Shown one piece after another: positions 9,236 to 15,873 of a stretch of 64,000 nucleotides of DNA. The notes under the pieces were generated by a model, which searched no databases, was not told the origin of the DNA, and saw only the letters and a list, made by a program, of their open reading frames with translations. The stretch comes from Chryseotalea sp. WA131a (lineage in GTDB: Bacteria > Bacteroidota > Bacteroidia > Cytophagales > Cyclobacteriaceae), in assembly GCA_025370075.1 (NCBI GenBank), contig CP073016.1, forward strand, positions 682,001 through 746,000. Reading direction: 5' to 3'. How positions within the stretch are numbered: position 1 is the stretch's first letter; the number at the start of each line of letters is the position of its first letter. The position numbers and the translations under genes are program-made.

Positions 9236-10309
9236 TTGAAAAAGCCTAAAATTCTATTCATGAGGTGTCGATTGGTTTGGGTGGCGGTATGGATGCTGAT
9301 ATCAATTGTTTCGGCAACTGCCCAAGACCCACAATTTTCTCAGTTCTACGCAGCTCCCTTGTATTTAAATCCTGCCTTTGCGGGAGCTACTAATCAAAAT
9401 AGAGTAGGGATCAATTACCGCAACCAATGGCCGGCCATCGATGCAAACTTTAATACCATTTCTGCTTTTGCGGATTTCTATATTGAAAGTAAAAATAGTG
9501 GGGTGGGTATTTTGATCAACCGCGATACGGAAGGCGTGTTAGGCTTGTCGTCTACCAGCATTGCCTTGCAGTATGCCTACGATTTGAGTTTGACTAAAAA
9601 ATTATCCTTTCGTCCGGGTTTTCAAGTAGGTGTTTATAACCGCGCCATCAACTTTAGTCGGTTGGTGTTTGGCGATCAATTAAATCCGCAAACGGGTGGA
9701 TTGATACCTGGCGCTTCCGCGGAAGGATTGAACACTGGTCAATCAAAATTTTTTCCTGATATTTCCATGGGGGGGCTTTTTTATTCGCCACAAGGATGGT
9801 TTGGTTTTGCTGCGCATCACATCACCGAGCCCGATCAATCGCTGGTGGGATCGAAAGACAATTTGCCCATGAAAATCTCGGGCCATGCCGGTTGGAAATT
9901 TTACTTAGCACCCGGACAAATGGGGCAGGGGTTTTATAAAAAGCCACGTGAGCGAAGCCTTACACCAACTGTTCAATATCGCCACCAAGGCAGGTTCGAT
10001 CAAATGGATGTGGGATTGTACTATACCTTTGAACCAATTATTATCGGTACGTGGTACCGCGGGGTGCCTTTCAAATCCTTGAATGGCATTGTCAATAACG
10101 AATCGATCGTGTTGTTGGTAGGATTTACCAAGCGCGGCACAAAAGATGTGTTGAACATTGGCTACAGTTATGACTACACGATTTCCAAACTTGGTTTTGG
10201 AAGCGGGGGGGCACACGAGTTTAGCCTAACTTACTCATGGTCATCGCGCGATCCGCGCAAGCCGGCAAAAGACAAGTTGATCATGCCTTGTCCGGTGCCG
10301 TGGTTTTAG
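9236..10309 (+). CDS. PorP/SprF family type IX secretion membrane protein
   Basis: Outer-membrane beta-barrel of the PorP/SprF family that helps anchor or secrete specific T9SS cargo. After a signal peptide ending SATAQ, the mature protein starts with the family hallmark DPQFSQFYAAPLYLNPAFAG, then NYRNQWPA, and continues as a barrel with alternating aromatic strands to a C-terminal segment. 357 residues fits the family (about 300-350). The start is either the TTG at 9236 (MKKPKILF...) or the ATG at 9260, which still leaves a good signal peptide. SprF-like genes often sit beside the type B cargo they serve, and here the cargo gene is divergent across a 180-bp gap. Confidence 0.92.
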   Translation: MKKPKILFMRCRLVWVAVWMLISIVSATAQDPQFSQFYAAPLYLNPAFAGATNQNRVGINYRNQWPAIDANFNTISAFADFYIESKNSGVGILINRDTEGVLGLSSTSIALQYAYDLSLTKKLSFRPGFQVGVYNRAINFSRLVFGDQLNPQTGGLIPGASAEGLNTGQSKFFPDISMGGLFYSPQGWFGFAAHHITEPDQSLVGSKDNLPMKISGHAGWKFYLAPGQMGQGFYKKPRERSLTPTVQYRHQGRFDQMDVGLYYTFEPIIIGTWYRGVPFKSLNGIVNNESIVLLVGFTKRGTKDVLNIGYSYDYTISKLGFGSGGAHEFSLTYSWSSRDPRKPAKDKLIMPCPVPWF

Positions 10310-10335
10310 ATGAAACCGAAATTGCTTAACTTTCC

Positions 10336-10752
10336 ATGCCTATGAAATCAGAAGAAAGAATTATTGAACTACTTGCTGAATATCTGCAAAAAACAGATCA
10401 GATTTTAGATCAAATGAAGCAAACGGATCGAAGTGTTGGGATTATGAGTAGGGCGATTGCAGCGCAGGACGTGAAGTATAACGAGCATGCCGCAAGGTTT
10501 AATGAAATTAATCTGAAGTTCAATGAAATACGAGTTGAATTTCAGTCAGAGATGAAGCAGATGAAGACTGAATATCAATCTGAGATGAAAGAAATAAAAA
10601 CTGACATACGCAATCTGAGCTCTGAATTCCAATCTGAGATAAAAGAAATAAAAACTGACATACGCGATCTGCGCGAAGATCAGGGTATAATGCTGAAGGA
10701 ATTGGTATCAATTTCAAAACGATTTTCGGTTGTTGAAAGTAAGTTAAGTTGA
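10336..10752 (+). CDS. Small coiled-coil protein with 54-bp internal repeat
   Basis: 138 residues, highly charged, predicted almost wholly alpha-helical coiled coil, without signal peptide or membrane segment. The middle repeats QSEMKEIKTDIR-type units of 18 residues. At DNA level 10576-10629 and 10630-10683 are near-identical 54-bp direct repeats. Such proteins occur widely in Bacteroidota and often vary in repeat number; the function is not known. It starts 26 bp after the PorP/SprF-like gene and its stop abuts the stop of the convergent aspartoacylase-like gene with no spacer, so no independent terminator fits between them. Confidence 0.75.
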   Translation: MPMKSEERIIELLAEYLQKTDQILDQMKQTDRSVGIMSRAIAAQDVKYNEHAARFNEINLKFNEIRVEFQSEMKQMKTEYQSEMKEIKTDIRNLSSEFQSEIKEIKTDIRDLREDQGIMLKELVSISKRFSVVESKLS

Positions 10753-11730
10753 TCACTCCTCCCCACTTCCCCCAAGTTTACACACATCATCCATACCCAA
10801 GTGCATCAGAGCATCACCCGCATTTACAACCGGATTATTGTTAAGCCCAACCACATAACCTGTGGAGGGTGATTTGATTTGTTCTTTGAATTCGCCAAAC
10901 GGATCCGTAAGGTTGCCAATGATTTGATTTTTGTGAACGAGGTCGCCACAAGCGATCGTGGGCTGAAACAACCCTGCCGTGCGTGCTCTGGCCCAGGCAG
11001 AACTCCAAATGATTTTATTTTCTTGTTTGGGTTCAGGCGCCCAGTCGATCATATTTAAATGTTTCATCAAACGCAACGTGCCGTTAATGCCTTCTTCAAT
11101 GGCTTGTTGATCCATGCGCAACAATTCGCCACCTTCGTACACAATAATGTTTTTGCCTTTTTTCGCTGCGGTTTGTCGGAGTGAGTGTGGACGAAACGGA
11201 GAGTCAATGGTGAAAGGCGCATGAAACGCATTTGCAAGCTCTGCATTTTTGGGTTCTTGCATCATGCAGCGCACTTGTGGGTAGTTGGTGCGCATGGCAC
11301 CGCCTGTGTGAAAGTCAATGCCAAAGTCAATGTTGGGGATAATGTCGTGCGTTAGGTGGTAGGCCACACGCGAAGCCAATGATCCTAATTTACTTCCCGG
11401 AAAGGAGCGGTTGACATCTTTGCCATCCGGCACTTCGCGTGAGTAGTTGAGAAAGCCATATACGTTAATAATCGGCATGCACACGGTAGTTCCTCGCAGC
11501 ACACGATTATGACCTGTATCAATAATTCTTCTAACAATCTCCATCCCGTTGATTTCATCGCCATGCATACCGGCAGTGAGCGCAAGCACAGGGCCGGGCT
11601 CCACTGCGCGATATACGTAAATAGGCGTATCGATCTGCGTGCGCGAGGGAAGCCGTGCAATGTTGATATTAATTTCTTTGAACTCGCCAGGGCGGATGTC
11701 GTGTTCGGCTATTGCTAGGGATTTGGGCAT
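10753..11730 (-). CDS. Succinylglutamate desuccinylase/aspartoacylase family zinc hydrolase
   Basis: Predicted zinc-dependent amide hydrolase (M14-like fold). The 325-residue protein has the metal motif AGMHGDEINGMEIV (near residue 58), SFPGS and DFHTGG (near 142), and a C-terminal beta-barrel domain with SPSTGYVVGL typical of the aspartoacylase family. It belongs to a cassette with a RimK-type ligase and a retropepsin-like protease (12211-13541), a gene set known from other bacteria where it is tied to glutamate-tail modification of ribosomal protein S6. Hydrolysis of a gamma-glutamyl or acyl-amino-acid product is plausible, but the substrate is not shown. A four-helix-bundle gene separates it from the other two genes. 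Confidence 0.88.
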   Translation of the reverse strand: MPKSLAIAEHDIRPGEFKEININIARLPSRTQIDTPIYVYRAVEPGPVLALTAGMHGDEINGMEIVRRIIDTGHNRVLRGTTVCMPIINVYGFLNYSREVPDGKDVNRSFPGSKLGSLASRVAYHLTHDIIPNIDFGIDFHTGGAMRTNYPQVRCMMQEPKNAELANAFHAPFTIDSPFRPHSLRQTAAKKGKNIIVYEGGELLRMDQQAIEEGINGTLRLMKHLNMIDWAPEPKQENKIIWSSAWARARTAGLFQPTIACGDLVHKNQIIGNLTDPFGEFKEQIKSPSTGYVVGLNNNPVVNAGDALMHLGMDDVCKLGGSGEE

Positions 11731-11733
11731 TTT

Positions 11734-11795
11734 GGGTATTAGGTGTTGGGACTTAGGACTTAGGGCTTGGGGCTTGGGGTTAGGACTTAGGTTGC
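11734..11795. repeat. Period-7 array, left inverted copy at the four-helix-bundle gene
   Basis: Eight to nine units of the type GGGACTT and AGGACTT, each seven bases except one of six. The array starts 4 bp from the ATG of the aspartoacylase-like gene and runs through the stop codon of the four-helix-bundle gene (11780-11782), so that protein's last residues (QPKS) come from repeat sequence. Its inverted counterpart is at 12176-12215. Confidence 0.8.
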
Positions 11796-12145
11796 TTTAG
11801 CGTATTGATGAAGCTGTTGAGCATTTTACCTAACACTTCGATGTCATTCAGTAACTTTTCAGAAGCTGTTTCTTCCATTAGGTTTCTGATTTTTACTTTT
11901 GTTAACCATGTTTTGGTTTCGAACAAAGAACCCCTTGCGTAATAACAGAAATTAATAAATTCCTTGGTATGAAAACGCCCCAATCCCTCCGATAAATTCG
12001 CTGAAATTGAATCAGTTGCTCTAGCTAACTGCTTGCCGATTGTGTCCTTTTCAAAATGATTCCACTTCAATAAAGCTTTCCAAATCTCATCCGATAACTC
12101 AAGCGATAGATTGTAAATTTTAAATTCCTCTAACGATTTAATCAT
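11780..12145 (-). CDS. Four-helix-bundle protein (23S rRNA intervening-sequence protein family)
   Basis: 121 residues from the ATG at 12145; a TTG ten codons further upstream is also in frame. The pattern FKIYNLSLELSDEIW, then QLARATDSISANLSEGLGR and FYARGSLFETKTWL is that of the S23/IVP family (a pentamer-forming four-helix bundle first found in insertions inside 23S rRNA genes and related to Avd of diversity-generating retroelements). It has no enzymatic motif. Free-standing copies are common in Bacteroidota and their function is unknown. Here the gene lies between inverted short-period arrays and interrupts the rimK/aspartoacylase gene pair, which suggests movement as a unit. Confidence 0.9.
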   Translation of the reverse strand: MIKSLEEFKIYNLSLELSDEIWKALLKWNHFEKDTIGKQLARATDSISANLSEGLGRFHTKEFINFCYYARGSLFETKTWLTKVKIRNLMEETASEKLLNDIEVLGKMLNSFINTLKQPKS

Positions 12146-12175
12146 AAAACGAATTTTATTGACTGGTTCTACCAA

Positions 12176-12215
12176 AACCTAAGTCCTAATACCCAAGCCC
12201 CAATACCCAATTAGG
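12176..12215. repeat. Period-7 array, right inverted copy at the four-helix-bundle gene
   Basis: Units AAGTCCT, AATACCC and relatives repeat every seven bases, the reverse complement of the style at 11734-11795. The stop codon of rimK (12211-12213) falls in the last unit. Confidence 0.8.
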
Positions 12216-13119
12216 CGTTAATCTTATCCTTCTGGATCCTGTTCTTCCCGGCATTTTTTTCGAGGTATTGAATAATCTTTCCGCCAATATCAACTTTGGT
12301 AGCACCTTCAATTCCCTCTAGCCCTGGCGAAGAATTTACTTCAATGATGAGTGGTCCGCGTTTGGAAGGAAGCATATCTACACCCGCTACACCCAAGCCC
12401 ATTTTTTTTGCCGCAATGATGGCCGCATGTTTTTCATGGCGATCAAGTTTCACCACCGTAGCATGCCCACCCCGATGGAGGTTGGAGCGAAATTCGCCAT
12501 CGCGCGCTTGCCTGCGCATGGCGCCTACCACTTCACCATTTACAACAAAAGCACGGATGTCTGCACCCTTTGCTTCTTTGATAAATTCTTGAACAATTAT
12601 TCGTGCCTTCACTCCATGAAACGCCTCGATCACCGACTGTGCAGCTTTTTTGTTTTCGGCCAATACCACACCCAAGCCTTGTGTACCTTCCAATAATTTG
12701 ATAACCACGGGTGCTCCGCCCACGGCTTCAATCACCCCTTCGGTATCTTTGGAGTAATCCATGAAAATGGTTTTGGGCAAACCCAAGCCAGCGCGCGAAA
12801 GTATTTGCATGCTCCTCAATTTATCGCGCGAGCGAATGAGTGCTTGTGACTCTACCGCAGTAAATACTTTCATCATTTCAAATTGCCGAACCACTGCTGC
12901 ACCATAAAAAGTGACCGATGCACCAATGCGTGGGATGATCGCGTCAAAGTAATCGAGCTTGCGACCGTTGTACCACACCATCGGGTTCTTCTTTTCAATC
13001 AGCAGCATGCACTTCATATGGTCGATGATCTCCACTTTGTGACCCCTCTTCTCACCAGCTTCTTTTAATCGCTTGGTGGAATACAGCTTGCTGTCGCGCG
13101 AAAGAATGGCAATGTTCAT
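12211..13119 (-). CDS. rimK: RimK-type ATP-grasp glutamate ligase
   Basis: ATP-grasp enzyme that adds glutamate residues to the C-terminus of ribosomal protein S6 in characterised relatives. The 302-residue protein begins MNIAILSRD, has the N-terminal RimK domain (RLKEAGEKRGHKVEIID), and the ATP-grasp core with SRDKLRSMQ, VVIKLLEGTQGLGV, VQEFIKEAKGADIRAFVV, and the metal site EVNSSPGLEGIE near residue 263. Its start overlaps the stop of the retropepsin-like gene by 4 bp, so the two are translationally coupled. Length and motifs fit full function. The downstream aspartoacylase-like partner is separated by the four-helix-bundle cassette. Confidence 0.93.
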   Translation of the reverse strand: MNIAILSRDSKLYSTKRLKEAGEKRGHKVEIIDHMKCMLLIEKKNPMVWYNGRKLDYFDAIIPRIGASVTFYGAAVVRQFEMMKVFTAVESQALIRSRDKLRSMQILSRAGLGLPKTIFMDYSKDTEGVIEAVGGAPVVIKLLEGTQGLGVVLAENKKAAQSVIEAFHGVKARIIVQEFIKEAKGADIRAFVVNGEVVGAMRRQARDGEFRSNLHRGGHATVVKLDRHEKHAAIIAAKKMGLGVAGVDMLPSKRGPLIIEVNSSPGLEGIEGATKVDIGGKIIQYLEKNAGKNRIQKDKINA

Positions 13120-13541
13120 GACGGCTTGATTTTGGTTTGAAAATACAAATCTTTTTTGGTCACATCGATTAAAAAACGGTTTCGCAAAATGCGCCTTCCC
13201 AGCAAAACGGGAAAGCGAAGTTTCTCACGATCGCTCAACGAAAATTCTGCTCGGATTTTTCGATTGAATAGTTGAATGGTAGTTTTGATAACGTAGCGCA
13301 TCTCCGCTTCGCCAAACGAATTTTTGATTTCTCGTTTGGTGAATTCGGTAAAGGTAAACTTCATGCCCGTGAATTCAGGATGCTCTTCATCGAGCAGCAC
13401 AAACTCCAATTTGCCGTCCACCACTTCTGCACGCGAGCAATGCAAGCTACAGGTGTAAGCACCCGTATCGATTTTTGCATGGATATTGTGCAGCCCGAGT
13501 TTGGGAAAATCCACACGATCCGACCGGCCAAGTATTTGCAT
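13116..13541 (-). CDS. Retropepsin-like protease (RimK-associated, annotated as ATP-dependent zinc protease)
   Basis: 141 residues matching the PF05618-type family found beside rimK (RimB in Pseudomonas). It has GRSDRVDFPKLGLHNIHAKI leading into the catalytic-type DTGAYTCSLH (Asp near residue 27) and a C-terminal LLGRRILRNRFLIDV segment with the hydrophobic-Gly motif of pepsin-fold proteases. The common name ATP-dependent zinc protease is misleading: the visible motif is that of a retroviral-type aspartic protease. It is the first gene of the cassette, overlapping rimK by ATGA. A role in processing or trimming S6 tails is inferred from gene context. Confidence 0.88.
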   Translation of the reverse strand: MQILGRSDRVDFPKLGLHNIHAKIDTGAYTCSLHCSRAEVVDGKLEFVLLDEEHPEFTGMKFTFTEFTKREIKNSFGEAEMRYVIKTTIQLFNRKIRAEFSLSDREKLRFPVLLGRRILRNRFLIDVTKKDLYFQTKIKPS

Positions 13542-13586
13542 CTCTTTAAAAGTTTTTCAAACTAAGTGTAATTTTCAAATAATAAA

Positions 13587-13617
13587 AAACCCTTTCTGTT
13601 TTTCGCAGAAAGGGTTT
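13587..13617 (-). terminator. Rho-independent terminator of the DUF2911 gene
   Basis: A perfect 12-bp stem (AAACCCTTTCTG and its complement) with a seven-base loop is followed on the minus strand by TTTTATT. It lies 90 bp past the stop of the DUF2911 gene and 46 bp before the retropepsin-like gene, separating the two same-strand units. Confidence 0.85.
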
Positions 13618-13707
13618 ACCTGAATTCTTAGTATTGGAAGAATACTCCTTTGACTTTATGCTGATCGCTCCTGAAGAAATCTCCCTTAGCAAAGAATGCC
13701 CCGGAAT

Positions 13708-14202
13708 TTATCCTTTTGAAATTTTGAAGGAAACGGAAGTGTTTTCCCACTTCAAAACAACATTGTTACCTTCAACACTGATGGTGAAGGTTTCTACCAT
13801 GCTCGCTGTTTTGGCAGACTTCACTTTTGCACGCAGCAGATCTTTCTTTTCAGAATAATCGAATGGGCTACCGGAAGCTTCTTTGCTCAAGATAACTGTC
13901 CATTCGGTTTCCCCAGGAATTGTGTACAAACCATATTTTCCTTTTGGAACAGCTTGTCCTTCTACCTTTGCATTTGCACTAAACTCAATACTGGTTACGG
14001 CATTAGCACCTGTGCGCCAAACTTCACCAAAAGGGACAAGCCCACCCATAATTTTACGACCTCTTGCAGATGGTTGATGGTAATCGACAGTAACAGAAAC
14101 GCCATCAGCGGTTCCTGTTGCCTTGGCTGGTGGGCTCTTTTGGGCGAATCCGACAAAACTAAAAATCATTAAAGCGAATAGCAGGATAGATTGTTTTTTC
14201 AT
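13708..14202 (-). CDS. DUF2911 secreted protein
   Basis: 164 residues with a clear signal peptide (QSILLFALMIFSFVGFAQ). The mature part has the DUF2911 pattern VTVDYHQPSARGRKIMGGLV, then GEVWRTGANAVTSIEFS, GKYGLYTIPGETEWTVI and a final beta strand. This small beta-rich family is widespread in Bacteroidota, likely periplasmic or outer-membrane associated, and has no established function. It is monocistronic: a terminator follows at 13587-13617, and upstream is a 270-bp divergent intergenic region shared with the NAD(P)-binding protein gene. Confidence 0.88.
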   Translation of the reverse strand: MKKQSILLFALMIFSFVGFAQKSPPAKATGTADGVSVTVDYHQPSARGRKIMGGLVPFGEVWRTGANAVTSIEFSANAKVEGQAVPKGKYGLYTIPGETEWTVILSKEASGSPFDYSEKKDLLRAKVKSAKTASMVETFTISVEGNNVVLKWENTSVSFKISKG

Positions 14203-14472
14203 GTTGATAGTTAATTAGTTAGTTGTTTTGAATGAAACTTTAATTGTTTGTAAATATAACAAAGTGCCATCGTAACTTTAAGTTCCGAGGCACTTCGTTA
14301 TAAAACTTTAATCTGTAAACTACTCCTTCTAACGACCCAATTCGCGTTTTGGTTTTTAGCTTGGGCGAATTCTTTGTTAATTTTTTGTAAATGTTTTACT
14401 GTAACAGAACTTTTTGAAAGGAAGATGGTGTTACTACCCCACAATTAAATACTAAATCTAACCAACTATTTT
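14203..14472. other. Divergent intergenic region
   Basis: 270 bp between divergent genes. It is AT-rich and holds two loose inverted repeats (AAGTGCC at 14261 with GGCACTT near 14289; AATTCGC at 14339 with GCGAATT near 14365). The first bases beside the DUF2911 start look like a weak period-7 run. No TAnnTTTG promoter element with a proper -33 partner could be assigned. Confidence 0.4.
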
Positions 14473-15360
14473 ATGAATTATGTTATCACCGGCTCCATCG
14501 GCCATATCAGCAAGCCAATCGTTAAAAAATTAAAAGAGGCAGGTCATCATGTAACGGTGATCACCAGCAATTCAGACCGTGTAAAAGAAATTGAATCATT
14601 GGGCGCAACTGCCTTTGTGGGTTCAGTAGAAGATCCCGCGTTTGTATCAAAAGCCTTTGCCGGAGCGGATGCCGTGTATTTAATGATCCCACCCAATTGG
14701 TCGCTTACGGGAGGTTGGTTAGATTACCAAAAGAAAGTTGCTGACAATTACATCGCAGCAGTCAACCAAAGCAAAGTTAAGAATGTGGTACTATTGAGCA
14801 GTATTGGCGCTCATTTGCGCAAAGGCGCTGGCCCTGTTGATGGATTGGGCTATGCCGAAGAGAAATTATTGGCTTCAAAAGATGCAAACATAAAGGTATT
14901 CCGCCCTTCTTACTTCTTTTATAACTTGTTTAGCATGGTGCCCTTGTTGAAGAACATGAATATTTTGGGTTCCAATTTTGGAAACACTGATGAAAAATTG
15001 GTATTGGTCCACACCAGCGATATTGCCGATGTAATCGGTGATGCCTTAGCAAAGTTAGATTTTAAAGGCTATTCTATCCAATACATTGCCAGTGACGAGC
15101 GTCACCCCAACGAAATAGCCGAAGTGCTTAGCAAGGCTGCTAACAAACCTTCACCGTGGGTTACGTTTACCGATGAACAATCATTGCAAGGAATGTTGCA
15201 GGCTAATTTACCTGCCACCATTGCCAATGGTTACGTAGAGTTGGGAGCATCTCTACGCTCTGGAAAAGCACAAGAAGATTATTGGAAAAATAAACCTGTG
15301 CTTGGCAGAGTGAAGCTGGAAGATTTTGCAAAAGAATTTGTGGGGGCTTACAATGGATAA
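14473..15360 (+). CDS. NmrA-like NAD(P)-binding protein (atypical SDR)
   Basis: 295 residues with an N-terminal Rossmann motif (MNYVITGSIGHISKPIVKKL), the second strand VTVITSNSDRVKEI, and VYLMIPPNW, followed by VVLLSSIGAHLRKGAG. This is the NmrA/atypical short-chain dehydrogenase pattern, comparable to NAD(P)H-binding or quinone-reductase-like proteins such as the QorB group. The catalytic Tyr-x-x-x-Lys is replaced by YAEEK in the usual position (near residue 135). The substrate is unknown. It is a single-gene unit with a hairpin terminator just after the stop. Confidence 0.85.
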   Translation: MNYVITGSIGHISKPIVKKLKEAGHHVTVITSNSDRVKEIESLGATAFVGSVEDPAFVSKAFAGADAVYLMIPPNWSLTGGWLDYQKKVADNYIAAVNQSKVKNVVLLSSIGAHLRKGAGPVDGLGYAEEKLLASKDANIKVFRPSYFFYNLFSMVPLLKNMNILGSNFGNTDEKLVLVHTSDIADVIGDALAKLDFKGYSIQYIASDERHPNEIAEVLSKAANKPSPWVTFTDEQSLQGMLQANLPATIANGYVELGASLRSGKAQEDYWKNKPVLGRVKLEDFAKEFVGAYNG

Positions 15361-15367
15361 GTATTTT

Positions 15368-15409
15368 AGTTTCTGGTTTTGAGTTCAGAGTGACTCAAGA
15401 CCAGAGACT
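15368..15409 (+). terminator. Hairpin between convergent genes
   Basis: A 17-bp stem with two wobble positions (left arm 15368-15384, right arm 15393-15409) lies between the stops of the convergent NmrA-like and thioesterase genes. On the plus strand it is followed by TTTAACTT, so it most likely ends the NmrA-like transcript; it may act on both. Confidence 0.6.
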
Positions 15410-15820
15410 TTAACTTGGATAACTTTTTCTCAATAATTCTATCATCGGAGCATCTATCCGTTTTGGTTTTAAAGTCTTTGCATCGAGCATCACCCACACC
15501 ATGCGAGAAAATGTTAACTCAACATCACCTCGCATTAATTTTACAAATCGCTCGAAGGTAGCCCCCTTGGCCTCGCCCACCCATGTATATCCGGTAATGG
15601 TATCGCCTAAAAACGATTGGTTTTTGTAGTCGATCTCATGTCGATGCAACATCCAAGCGACTTCATTTTTTAATTGTTCAGAAGCCATGGTATTCCAATG
15701 TGCGACTGCTACTTCTTGTACCCAACGCACATACACCACATTGTTAACGTGGTTGAGTTCGTCTATATCGCTGGGCTGAACGAGTATCGAAAACGTAAAA
15801 GGATCAGTAGATAAGGTCAT
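15410..15820 (-). CDS. Acyl-CoA thioesterase, hotdog fold (4HBT type)
   Basis: Predicted cytoplasmic acyl-CoA thioesterase. From the ATG at 15820 it is 136 residues: MTLSTDPFTFSILVQPSDID, then ELNHVNNVVYVRWVQEVAVAHW, where the Asp, His and Asn of the 4HBT signature are present, followed by YKNQSFLGDTI and strands typical of YbgC/FadM-like hotdog proteins. A longer frame back to 15880 would overlap the divergent ligD start, so the shorter start is preferred. The acyl chain specificity cannot be read from the sequence. Confidence 0.87.
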   Translation of the reverse strand: MTLSTDPFTFSILVQPSDIDELNHVNNVVYVRWVQEVAVAHWNTMASEQLKNEVAWMLHRHEIDYKNQSFLGDTITGYTWVGEAKGATFERFVKLMRGDVELTFSRMVWVMLDAKTLKPKRIDAPMIELLRKSYPS

Positions 15821-15873
15821 TGGAATTAGAGTAAATTGGTGCTTGTTATCACGAAAGTTAGTAGTTTTAACCG

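Larger units (their letters stand above)
11734..12215. mobile_element. Candidate cassette: four-helix-bundle gene between inverted heptad arrays
   Basis: The gene at 11780-12145 is bracketed by two period-7 arrays that are inverted relative to each other: the 12-base string TTAGGACTTAGG at 11780-11791 reappears as its reverse complement at 12177-12188, with further similarity outward (GGGGCTT, GGGTATT). The unit sits between two genes of a conserved cassette. Mobility is an inference; no target duplication or recombinase is seen. Confidence 0.4.

Noticed and set aside
12296..12592. 98-codon plus-strand frame opposite rimK
   Set aside because: Antisense shadow of a conserved ATP-grasp gene.
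13587..13617. Hairpin as a riboswitch or attenuator for the retropepsin-like gene
   Set aside because: Simple perfect stem with T run in the minus direction, well placed as terminator of the upstream DUF2911 gene.
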